Assembly (NCBI RefSeq): GCF_021191705.1
Contig: NZ_JAIWPU010000005.1
Location: 62,001 to 126,000 of the forward strand
Reading direction: 5' to 3'
From: Proluteimonas flavola
Lineage (GTDB): Bacteria > Pseudomonadota > Gammaproteobacteria > Xanthomonadales > Xanthomonadaceae
DNA length: 64,000 nt
The notes beneath the pieces are model-generated. The model worked only from the letters and a program-made list of their open reading frames with translations. It had not been told where the DNA came from and did no database searches. This document shows, piece by piece, positions 53,888 to 64,000 of this stretch. Each line of letters opens with the position of its first letter. Within the stretch, counting starts at the first letter, position 1. Position numbers and translations under genes: made by a program.

Positions 53888-54643
53888 ATGACCGACAACC
53901 TCAGCATCTCCGTCTCCCTCAACATCAGCGGCCAGCTGCCGGCCGTGCAGAGCGCCGCCAGCACGCAGCGCACCGCCGACGGCCGCGTGCAGTTCGAGAA
54001 TGAGAACTACCGCATCACCGCAGGCGACAACGACGAAGTCGTCGTCTTCAACAAGGGCACCGGCGAGAACTACCGGATCTGGGGCGACCCGCATGTCGAG
54101 ATCGACGGCAAGCACGCCTTCGATTTCTGGGGCCAGACCACATTCCAGCTCGACGATGGCACCAAGGTGACGATCGAGACCACGCCGTGGGACAAGGGCG
54201 GCAACGGCGCAACGGTCGCCTCTGTGGTCACCATCACCGACGGCGACTACGGCGTGCAGATCAGTGGCGTGGACAGCAATACCTACGGCGATCTGTCGTT
54301 CCAGGAGTTCGCCGGTGGCGGCCGCGTGCTCGATGCCGCGGTGCGCGACGGCAACGTGCTGCTGGAGAACGAACACGGCAGCGGCTTTATCGCCGTCGAC
54401 CGGAACGGCAACCTCCAGAACGTCGACCAGGCCTTCATTCTCGCCACCGACGAACTGAAGAACGGCGGCCCGGATTTCCTCGCCCACTTCGCCGAGATCT
54501 TCTCGTTCTTCACCGGCCTGATGGCGATCAGCTTCAACGGCGGCCTCGCGCTCGGCAGCGACAACGCCCACCGCGACCCGGAGCCCGTCGCCAAGCCGGC
54601 AGTGCCGTGGCAGTTCAGCCTGACGTTGTCGATGAACGCCTGA
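53888..54643 (+). CDS. DUF1521 protein with predicted metal-induced autocleavage site
   Basis: This 251-residue protein with an AGGGG ribosome-binding site shows the DUF1521 pattern: YRITAGDNDEVVVFNKGTGE, then YRIWGDPHVEIDGKHAFDFW and TTFQLDDGTKVTIETTPW. In the NopE1 effector of Bradyrhizobium and a Vibrio homologue, this domain cuts itself between Asp and Pro of GDPHVD when calcium is present; here the site reads GDPHVE with D67 and P68. No signal peptide or membrane helix is visible, so export, if any, is by an unknown route. The C-terminal part is helix-rich with a hydrophobic segment. It is monocistronic and closed by a terminator. Confidence 0.82.
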   Translation: MTDNLSISVSLNISGQLPAVQSAASTQRTADGRVQFENENYRITAGDNDEVVVFNKGTGENYRIWGDPHVEIDGKHAFDFWGQTTFQLDDGTKVTIETTPWDKGGNGATVASVVTITDGDYGVQISGVDSNTYGDLSFQEFAGGGRVLDAAVRDGNVLLENEHGSGFIAVDRNGNLQNVDQAFILATDELKNGGPDFLAHFAEIFSFFTGLMAISFNGGLALGSDNAHRDPEPVAKPAVPWQFSLTLSMNA

Positions 54644-54660
54644 TTCTGCGCACAGTGCCC

Positions 54661-54697
54661 AACGGCGTACCGCTGATGCGGTGCGCCGTTTTCGTTC
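54661..54697 (+). terminator. Intrinsic terminator of the DUF1521 gene
   Basis: AACGGCGTACCGC and GCGGTGCGCCGTT pair over 13 bases with one wobble around a four-base loop, followed by TTCGTTC, 18 bases after the stop codon. Confidence 0.88.
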
Positions 54698-54771
54698 GAA
54701 GGACAGGCGATGCCGTCGTTGCCGTCAGAGATCGCGCGACGCTGGCTGCAGCGCGCCGGCCTGAGGCGCCT

Positions 54772-56154
54772 TCAGCACTCGATGACGTTGACCGCCAGCC
54801 CGCCGCGCGAGGTTTCCTTGTACTTGTCGCGCATGTCGCGGCCGGTGTCGCGCATCGTGCGGATCACCTTGTCGAGGCTGACCTTGTGCTTGCCGTCGCC
54901 GCGGAAGGCCATGCGCGAGGCGTTGATCGCCTTGACCGCGCCCATCGCATTGCGCTCGATGCACGGGATCTGCACCAGGCCGCCGATCGGATCGCAGGTC
55001 AGGCCGAGGTTGTGTTCCATGCCGATCTCGGCCGCGTTCTCGATCTGGCTGGGCGTGCCGCCGAGTGCGGCGGTCAGGCCGGCGGCGGCCATCGAGCAGG
55101 CCACGCCCACTTCGCCCTGGCAGCCGACTTCCGCGCCCGAGATGCTGGCGTTCTCCTTGTAGAGGATGCCGACGGCGGACGCGGTCAGCAGGAAATCGAA
55201 GATGCCCTGCTCGGTGGAGTTCGGGCAGAAGCGGTCGTAGTAATGCAGCACCGCAGGCAGGATGCCGGCCGCGCCATTGGTCGGCGCGGTGACGACGCGG
55301 CCACCGGCGGCGTTTTCCTCGTTCACGGCGAGTGCGTAGAGATTCACCCAGTCGAGCACGGTCAGCGGATCGCGCATGCCGGCTTCGGGCTTCGACGACA
55401 GTTCGGCATGCAGCGCCGGCGCACGGCGGGTGACGTGCAGGCCGCCGGGCAGGGTGCCGGTCTGGCGGATGCCGCGCGCGACGCAGGACTGCATCGCCGC
55501 CCACAGTTCGCGCAGGCCTTCGCGGATCTCGTCCTCGCTGCGCCAGACCTTCTCGTTCTCCAGCATCAGTTTGGCGATGCTCAGGCGGTGCGTGTTGGCC
55601 TGCGCGATCAGCTCGTCGCCGCTCGAAAACGGATAGGGCACGTCGGTGGTGTCGGCGACGATGCGGTCTTCCGCGGCCTCGTCCTCGTTGACGACGAAGC
55701 CGCCGCCCACCGAGTAGTAGTCGCGCGTCGCGATGACCGCGCCTTGGGCGTCGTAGGCGGTGAAGCGCATGCCGTTGGTGTGGAAGGGCAGCTTCTGCCG
55801 CTTGTTCATCACCAGGTCCGATTTCTCGTCGAACGCGATCTCGTGCGTGCCGCCGAGGCGGATGCGCTTCCCGCCGCGGATGCGGACCAGGGCGTCGGGA
55901 ATGATGTCGGGGTCGATCCGGTTCGGCATATGGCCTTCGAGGCCCATCATCAAGGCCTTGTCGGTGCCGTGGCCGCGACCGGTCAATGCCAGCGAACCGA
56001 AGACCTCGGCGCGTACGCGGAACACATCGTCCAGCCGTCCCGGCACTTCGAGCCAGCGGCGCACGAAACGCGCGCCCGCGCGCATCGGCCCGACGGTATG
56101 GGAGGAGCTCGGGCCGATGCCGATCTTGTAGAGGTCGAAGGTGCTGACTGCCAT
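54772..56154 (-). CDS. sdaA: L-serine ammonia-lyase (iron-sulfur type)
   Basis: This 460-residue enzyme deaminates L-serine to pyruvate. It has the beta-domain opening [20 protein letters not shown], the [12 protein letters not shown]-like segment ([16 protein letters not shown]), the FCPNSTEQG cysteine, and [20 protein letters not shown] carrying cysteines of the [4Fe-4S] cluster, ending NVIEC with the C-terminal Cys that caps the iron. This is the single-chain SdaA/SdaB type. Serine here connects with glycine cleavage and methionine synthesis, but the genes are not linked in an operon. It is divergent from a glutaredoxin-like gene. Confidence 0.96.
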   Translation of the reverse strand: MAVSTFDLYKIGIGPSSSHTVGPMRAGARFVRRWLEVPGRLDDVFRVRAEVFGSLALTGRGHGTDKALMMGLEGHMPNRIDPDIIPDALVRIRGGKRIRLGGTHEIAFDEKSDLVMNKRQKLPFHTNGMRFTAYDAQGAVIATRDYYSVGGGFVVNEDEAAEDRIVADTTDVPYPFSSGDELIAQANTHRLSIAKLMLENEKVWRSEDEIREGLRELWAAMQSCVARGIRQTGTLPGGLHVTRRAPALHAELSSKPEAGMRDPLTVLDWVNLYALAVNEENAAGGRVVTAPTNGAAGILPAVLHYYDRFCPNSTEQGIFDFLLTASAVGILYKENASISGAEVGCQGEVGVACSMAAAGLTAALGGTPSQIENAAEIGMEHNLGLTCDPIGGLVQIPCIERNAMGAVKAINASRMAFRGDGKHKVSLDKVIRTMRDTGRDMRDKYKETSRGGLAVNVIEC

Positions 56155-56203
56155 CGGGCTATTCTACGGACCGCGCCTGCATGCAGGCCCGCCGCGACGC
56201 GAC

Positions 56204-56440
56204 ATGACCGCTCCGACCCTGATCCTGTACCAGCGCGACGACTGCCACCTGTGCGACCTGGCGCTGGACGTCCTCGCCAAAGCCGGCGTGCCGGCGTTCG
56301 ACAGCGTCTTCATCGACGGCGACGACGCCCTCGAGGACCGCTACGGCGTGCGCGTGCCGGTACTGCGCGACGCGCGCGACGGGCGCGAACTCGACTGGCC
56401 GTTCGATGCGGACGCGGCGCGGCGCTGGCTGCGCTGCTGA
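56204..56440 (+). CDS. Glutaredoxin-like (DUF836-type) protein
   Basis: This 78-residue thioredoxin-fold protein opens TLILYQRDDCHLCDLALDVL with a C14-H-L-C17 active site. It continues VFIDGDDALEDRYGVRVPVL, including the cis-proline in RVPVL, and ends in a short helix. Proteins of this kind are small thiol oxidoreductases without a known partner. It is divergent from sdaA with 49 bases between the starts. The ATG at 56204 was chosen because the upstream extension overlaps the sdaA start region. Confidence 0.85.
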   Translation: MTAPTLILYQRDDCHLCDLALDVLAKAGVPAFDSVFIDGDDALEDRYGVRVPVLRDARDGRELDWPFDADAARRWLRC

Positions 56441-56455
56441 CCGCGCCGCGCTGAC

Positions 56456-57013
56456 TCACTTTGCCGGCTGCAGATAGACCCGGGTGCTGACTGCGATCTC
56501 ATTGGGGATCGTGCCGGTGTCGGCCCACTCGCCGCCGCCGACGCCGAAATCGAGGCGGCGCACCGTCGCGCGGCCCGACAGCAGGGGGCGCGCGCCGTTC
56601 GTCCAGGTGAAGGTCAAGGTGACCGGCTTGCGCACGCCGCGCAGTTCCAGCGTGCCGTCGGCCGCGTACTGGCCGTTGCCGAGATCGCGGAAGCCGGTCG
56701 CGGTGTAGGTCGCCTGCGCGAACTTCGAAGCGTCGAAGAACGCGTTGCCGCGCATCTCGGTGTCGTAGTCGGCGTTCTGCGTGGTCGCAGTGGCAAGCGG
56801 AATGGTGACCGCCAGCGTGCCGGCCGCCAGATCGGCGGGATCGAAGCTGACCGTGGTGCGGAAGCCGGGAAACGTGCCGGAGAACGTTTCGCCCTGGTAC
56901 TTGCCGGCGAACGCCAGCGAGGAGCCGGGCGCCTGCACGTAGTCGGCGGCGAAGGCGGGCAAGGCGAGCGCGGCGGTCAGAGCGCCGAGGGCGAGGAAGC
57001 GGATCGTGCGCAT
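56456..57013 (-). CDS. yceI: YceI-family periplasmic lipid-binding protein (first copy)
   Basis: This 185-residue precursor has a signal peptide (FLALGALTAALALPAFAA). The YceI lipocalin-like barrel shows SLAFAGKYQGETFSGTFPGF, ATTQNADYDTEMRGNAFFDA, TLELRGVRKPVTLTFTW and RLDFGVGGGEWADTGTI near the end. Such proteins bind long isoprenoid or amide lipids, and the E. coli homologue is linked to cytochrome b561. The gene starts four bases after the b561 stop in the same operon. An AGGAC ribosome-binding site is visible. Confidence 0.92.
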   Translation of the reverse strand: MRTIRFLALGALTAALALPAFAADYVQAPGSSLAFAGKYQGETFSGTFPGFRTTVSFDPADLAAGTLAVTIPLATATTQNADYDTEMRGNAFFDASKFAQATYTATGFRDLGNGQYAADGTLELRGVRKPVTLTFTWTNGARPLLSGRATVRRLDFGVGGGEWADTGTIPNEIAVSTRVYLQPAK

Positions 57014-57017
57014 GGCA

Positions 57018-57602
57018 TCAGTCCTGAAGAGAGGAAGTCGGAGTACGGGCGCGCAGCCAGCCACGCGGCAGCATGCGCGCCAGCGTGTCGTCGCGCTGGA
57101 CGATGTGGTGGTAGAGCGCGGCGGCCGCGTGCAGCAGCGCCAGGCCGACCAGCGTCCAGAACAGCAGTTCGTGCACGTTGCCGGCGAGCTGGCGCAGATC
57201 CGCGTTGCGAGAGACCAGCGCCGGCAGATTGACCAGTTTGAACCACTGCAGCGGATAGCCCGCGGCGGAATTGAACGTCCAGCCGCTGAGTGGAATCGCG
57301 AACAGCAGGCCATAGAGCAGCCAGTGCGTGACCGAGGCGACCCTGTCCTGCCAGCGCGGCGTACCGGGCACCGGCCGCGGTGCGCCGGCGTACAGACGCC
57401 ACAGCAGACGCAGCGTCGCCAGGGCGAGAATCGTCAGGCCCAGCGACTTGTGCAGCGCGTAGATCTCGATCTTGGTGGGGCTGTTGCGCATGTCGCCCAT
57501 GACCAGCCCCAGGATCCCGGTCGTCAGGATCAGCGCCACGACCAGCCAGTGCAGCAGTTGGCTGACGCCGCCCCAGCGGTCGGGCGGATTGCGGAGCGTC
57601 AT
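57018..57602 (-). CDS. Cytochrome b561-type membrane heme protein
   Basis: This 194-residue protein has four membrane helices with histidines placed to ligate two b-type hemes: QLLHWLVVALILTTGILGLV, IYALHKSLGLTILALATLRL, VTHWLLYGLLFAIPLSGWTF and VHELLFWTLVGLALLHAAAA. It resembles the YodB/CybB branch. Proteins of this type reoxidise quinol or transfer electrons in the inner membrane. It is the middle gene of a YceI, b561, YceI operon and overlaps the first gene's stop codon by four bases. Confidence 0.93.
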   Translation of the reverse strand: MTLRNPPDRWGGVSQLLHWLVVALILTTGILGLVMGDMRNSPTKIEIYALHKSLGLTILALATLRLLWRLYAGAPRPVPGTPRWQDRVASVTHWLLYGLLFAIPLSGWTFNSAAGYPLQWFKLVNLPALVSRNADLRQLAGNVHELLFWTLVGLALLHAAAALYHHIVQRDDTLARMLPRGWLRARTPTSSLQD

Positions 57603-58306
57603 GGCGTCGGCTCCGTCTGCGGGGTCGCAGGGGTGTCTTCAACAGGCACGTCGGGCGCCGGGAGTCCGGCATCGGAGGCGTTGTCCGCGGCATCCGGTTC
57701 GTCGCCTGCATCGGCGTCGCCGCGGCTGCGCGTGGCTTCCACTTCGAGCCGCAGTTCGACGGCGTCGCCGATCACCGACTTCCACGCATCGATGCCGAAT
57801 CCGGCGCGCGACAGCGCCGCGGTTGCGGAGAAACCCACGGTGCGACGGAACGGCGGCAGCGGATGGCGCTTGAGGCCGTTGCGCACGACCTGAAGCGCGA
57901 CCTCGCGGGTTTCCCCGCGCAGGGTCAGGTTGCCGTGCACGATCGCACGTTGTGGATCGAGCGGCTCGATGCGCGTGGAGACGAACGTCGCGACCGGATG
58001 GCGTTCGACGTCGAGCAGGTTGCGCGCCAGCGTCGCCCGGTTCCATTCCGCATCGCCCAGATCGACGCGCGCGATCGGGATCGACACCTCCACGCGCGCG
58101 GTGCTCCAGTCGTCGGGATCGAACACGATCGTGCCGGTGCTGCCCGACACCGTGCCGATCGCCTTTGAAAAACCGGCATGGTCGATCGCGAACTGCACCC
58201 GGGTATGGACCGGATCGAGTGCGTATTGCGCCGGCGCGGCCCAGGCGGGCGCGCCCATGCCGAGCAGCAGGATGGACGACAGGAAGAGCTGGCGCGGCAG
58301 TCGCAT
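57599..58306 (-). CDS. YceI-family protein (second copy, acidic C-terminal tail)
   Basis: This 235-residue precursor has a signal peptide ([17 protein letters not shown]). The YceI domain shows [60 protein letters not shown] and [20 protein letters not shown]. Unlike the other YceI of the operon, it ends in a 45-residue Asp/Pro/Ala-rich tail ([20 protein letters not shown] and onward). This gene is transcribed first, and its TGA overlaps the cytochrome ATG. The tail may tether or localise the protein but has no recognised domain. Confidence 0.9.
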   Translation of the reverse strand: MRLPRQLFLSSILLLGMGAPAWAAPAQYALDPVHTRVQFAIDHAGFSKAIGTVSGSTGTIVFDPDDWSTARVEVSIPIARVDLGDAEWNRATLARNLLDVERHPVATFVSTRIEPLDPQRAIVHGNLTLRGETREVALQVVRNGLKRHPLPPFRRTVGFSATAALSRAGFGIDAWKSVIGDAVELRLEVEATRSRGDADAGDEPDAADNASDAGLPAPDVPVEDTPATPQTEPTP

Positions 58307-58457
58307 CGGAGGGTCCGGATGGCCAGCGGAGCGGGCGGTCGTGCCGATTCTAGGCGCGGGCCGTCGGTGCGGCGCAACTTGCGGTGGCAACGCAGCGTTG
58401 CGAGGATGCCATCCGGGACGCGCGGCCAACGCGCGGCGGTGTTGTTCGGGGAACGGG

Positions 58458-62036
<3,579 letters not shown>

Positions 62037-62214
62037 CCGCGAGCGCTGGGATGCTTCGCGGCGGCTGAAAGGCGCGCACGCCGCTCCGGCCCGCAGGGCG
62101 GCCGCAACGCGGCCACGCGATGTGCGTCGGGATCGTGAGCAGGTTCTCACATGCCGCGACGGCGCGGTCGCAGGCTTGGCGCCTCCTGCACAAGCCGCTC
62201 TCCAGACTGCGCCC

Positions 62215-63216
62215 ATGGCCCTCGCGTCCAACGATCTGATCCAGCTGCGCCCGGAAGGGTTGTACTGCCCTGCGGGCGATTTCCATATCGACCCGTGGCG
62301 CCCGGTGCCGCGCGCGGTGATCACGCATGGCCATGGCGACCACGCCCGCACGGGGATGGGCGCGTATCACACGACCCGGATCGGGCTGCCCATCCTCGAA
62401 TGGCGACTCGGCGAGCAGATCTACGCGGCGCACGAATACGGCGCGCCGTTCGAGATGGGCAGGGCCACCGTGTCGCTGCATTCGGCCGGACACGTCCTGG
62501 GCTCGGCGCAGGTGCGGGTCGAGGTCGACGGCGAAGTCTGGGTGGCGTCGGGCGATTACAAACGCCAGCACGATCCGACCTGCGACCCGTTCGAGGTCGT
62601 GCGCTGCGACACCTTCATCACCGAGGCGACGTTCGGGCTGCCTGTCTATCGCTGGCCCGACACGTCCGAAGTCGCGCGCGACATCGTCGCCTGGCGCGAC
62701 CGCTGCGCCGAACGCGGCGAGGCGGCGATTCTCTACTGCTACGCGCTCGGCAAGGCGCAGCGCGTACTGGCCGAACTCGCGGTGCACACCGACGAACCCG
62801 TGCTGTTGCATGGCGCCGTCGCGACCGGCGTCGAGGTGTATCGCCGCGCTGGCGTGTCACTGATCGACACATTGCCGGTGGCCGATACCGACAAGGCCGC
62901 CGACTTCGCCGGCAAGCTCGTCCTCGCGCCGCCGTCCGCCGCAGGCAGTTCCTGGATCCGCCGTTTCCGCCGTGCGCAGCAGGGGTTTGCCTCGGGCTGG
63001 ATGCAGATCCGCGGCAACCGGCGCCGCCGCAACTACGACCGCGGTTTCGTCGTGTCCGATCACGCCGACTGGCCGGACCTGATGCGCACCGTGCGCGAGA
63101 CCGGCGCGTCACGCGTGATCGCTACGCATGGCAACACCGACGCGATCATCCGCGCGCTGCGCGAGGACGGGATCGCGGCCGAGGCGTTCCGGACCGATTT
63201 CGGGGGTGAGGAATGA
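62215..63216 (+). CDS. Ligase-associated MBL-fold DNA exonuclease
   Basis: This 333-residue metallo-beta-lactamase-fold nuclease has the metal motif THGHGDHAR (H38-x-H40-x-D42-H43), HSAGHVLGSAQVRVEVDG, GDYKRQHDPTCDPFEVV, AILYCYALGKAQRVLAEL, and the C-terminal FVVSDHADWPDL and ATHGNTDAIIRAL. These features match the mRNA 3'-end-processing-factor-like exonuclease that is encoded next to an ATP-dependent DNA ligase and an Lhr-type helicase in a bacterial DNA-repair cluster. The ligase gene begins 280 bases downstream. The helicase, if present, lies beyond the window. Confidence 0.9.
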   Translation: MALASNDLIQLRPEGLYCPAGDFHIDPWRPVPRAVITHGHGDHARTGMGAYHTTRIGLPILEWRLGEQIYAAHEYGAPFEMGRATVSLHSAGHVLGSAQVRVEVDGEVWVASGDYKRQHDPTCDPFEVVRCDTFITEATFGLPVYRWPDTSEVARDIVAWRDRCAERGEAAILYCYALGKAQRVLAELAVHTDEPVLLHGAVATGVEVYRRAGVSLIDTLPVADTDKAADFAGKLVLAPPSAAGSSWIRRFRRAQQGFASGWMQIRGNRRRRNYDRGFVVSDHADWPDLMRTVRETGASRVIATHGNTDAIIRALREDGIAAEAFRTDFGGEE

Positions 63217-63408
63217 TCGATGGCGGCCTTGCTTCCGCTTCGCTCGGACGTTGCTCTGGCGTTCGCTCTTCGCTTTTGATCTCGAATCGAGTGGTAGAGC
63301 GGGCCGGGCATCGCAGGGCGGCGGGGTCGACGAGCAGCCCAAACGCGCTGCGCTCGGACATGGGCAGATCTTCGGCCCCGCCGGATTCCGGTGCTCGATC
63401 CCTGGCCA

Positions 63409-63434
63409 GTCATTCCGGCCTTCGCGGGAATGAC
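63409..63434. repeat. Degraded single REP arm of the ATTCCCGC family
   Basis: GTCATTCCGGCCTTCGCGGG followed by AATGAC is close to the arm at 11009-11038. The opposite arm is decayed (GGATTCCGG near 63382). It lies within the 280-base gap between the exonuclease and the ligase genes; the rest of that gap shows no gene. Confidence 0.6.
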
Positions 63435-63496
63435 GGGTCGAGAGAACTGCATGGCAGCGCAACAGAGCGCGGCAGCCCGGCAGGACAGGCACGAGC

Positions 63497-64000
63497 ATGA
63501 AGCGCTTCGCCCAACTCTACCGCGAACTCGACCAGAGCACCGCCACGCTCGACAAGCGCGCCGCGCTGATCCGCTATTTCCGCGAAGCGCCGCCGCGCGA
63601 TGCGGCGTGGGCGCTGTACCTGCTGTCGGGCGGCAAGGTCGCCAGCGCGCGCAGGAAGATCGCCAACACACGCGAACTGCGTGAGTGGATCGCGGTCGAG
63701 TCGGGAACGCCCGACTGGCTGGTCGACGACAGTTACGACCAGGTCGGCGATCTGGGCGAGACGCTGGCGCTGTTGCTCGACGATCCGGTCGAGTCGTCGC
63801 CCGATGTCGCATTGGCGGACTGGATCGAAGCGCGTCTGCTGCCGGTCGCCAACAGGGATGCCGGGATCCGCCGCGCGGTCGTCGTCGAGGCCTGGCGCAC
63901 GCTGCGCTTCGATGAGCGATTGCTGTTCAACAAGCTGCTGACCGGCGCGCTGCGCGTCGGTGTGTCGCAGCGGCTGGTGCAGCAGGCGCTGGCGGAACTC
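63497..64000 (+). CDS. ATP-dependent DNA ligase, N-terminal part
   Basis: An ATG at 63497 opens a frame that runs off the right edge, with 168 residues visible. MKRFAQLYRELDQSTATLDK, then RAALIRYFREAPPRDAAWAL and YLLSGGKVASARRKI, followed by the RFDERLLFNKLLTGALRVGV segment, match the helical DNA-binding domain at the start of bacterial ATP-dependent DNA ligases of the LigB/cisplatin-damage-response type. The catalytic KxDG lysine lies beyond the window. Placement after the MBL exonuclease supports the assignment. These ligases act in DNA repair beside the NAD-dependent replicative ligase. Confidence 0.9.
   Translation, partial: MKRFAQLYRELDQSTATLDKRAALIRYFREAPPRDAAWALYLLSGGKVASARRKIANTRELREWIAVESGTPDWLVDDSYDQVGDLGETLALLLDDPVESSPDVALADWIEARLLPVANRDAGIRRAVVVEAWRTLRFDERLLFNKLLTGALRVGVSQRLVQQALAEL

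Overview
The window is GC-rich, densely packed chromosomal DNA of a gammaproteobacterium, most likely a Lysobacter/Luteimonas-type member of the Xanthomonadaceae. The reasons are the gene families (HemP next to a TonB-dependent receptor, MetX-MetB-homoserine dehydrogenase behind a SAM-I riboswitch, a Lys/Ala-rich H1-like protein, TPR-hydroxylase genes beside a large TonB-dependent receptor, the FadE type) and several families of short palindromic intergenic repeats. No rRNA, tRNA, CRISPR array, complete insertion sequence or prophage was found.

Left part (1-15.8 kb): the end of a TolC-like/HlyD/two-permease export cassette; a YdjM-like membrane protein; a leftward group with a nucleoside transporter, a ribokinase-like kinase and DusB; a membrane GGDEF protein with an altered signature motif; an aldo/keto reductase; then a heme locus (hemP, TonB receptor, two uncharacterised genes) behind a promoter overlapped by a good Fur box.

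Middle part (15.8-32 kb): SPFH/NfeD pair; gcvT and gcvH; a histone-H1-like protein with its own terminator; a class-C beta-lactamase-like exported protein; LemA and an M48 peptidase; a GMC oxidoreductase; an ATP/ADP-translocase-like transporter; two decayed genes (an epimerase with its middle missing and a broken DUF4442 gene) separated by a REP doublet; fadE divergent from a TetR-type regulator.

Central island (32.6-40.8 kb), less GC-rich than its surroundings: a TPR/AspH-type hydroxylase, a small exported protein, a TPR/2OG-Fe(II) oxygenase, a small exported two-cysteine protein carrying VTGSR, and convergent to these a 972-residue TonB-dependent receptor whose plug start also carries VTGSR, plus an unknown exported protein. 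This is my best candidate for an undescribed system: hydroxylases modifying a small secreted peptide or the receptor.

Right part (40.8-64 kb): Hsp33; MtgA with a GtrB-like glycosyltransferase; an AsmA-family protein; an MliC-like lipoprotein; a hemolysin-III-family membrane protein; PrfC; an M23 peptidase; a phytase-like propeller reduced to its two ends; the SAM-I-controlled metX-metB-hom operon; a DUF1521 protein predicted to cut itself at a Gly-Asp-Pro-His site; sdaA; a glutaredoxin-like protein; a YceI/cytochrome b561/YceI operon; an orphan hybrid sensor kinase; and a DNA-repair pair (MBL-fold exonuclease and the start of an ATP-dependent DNA ligase).
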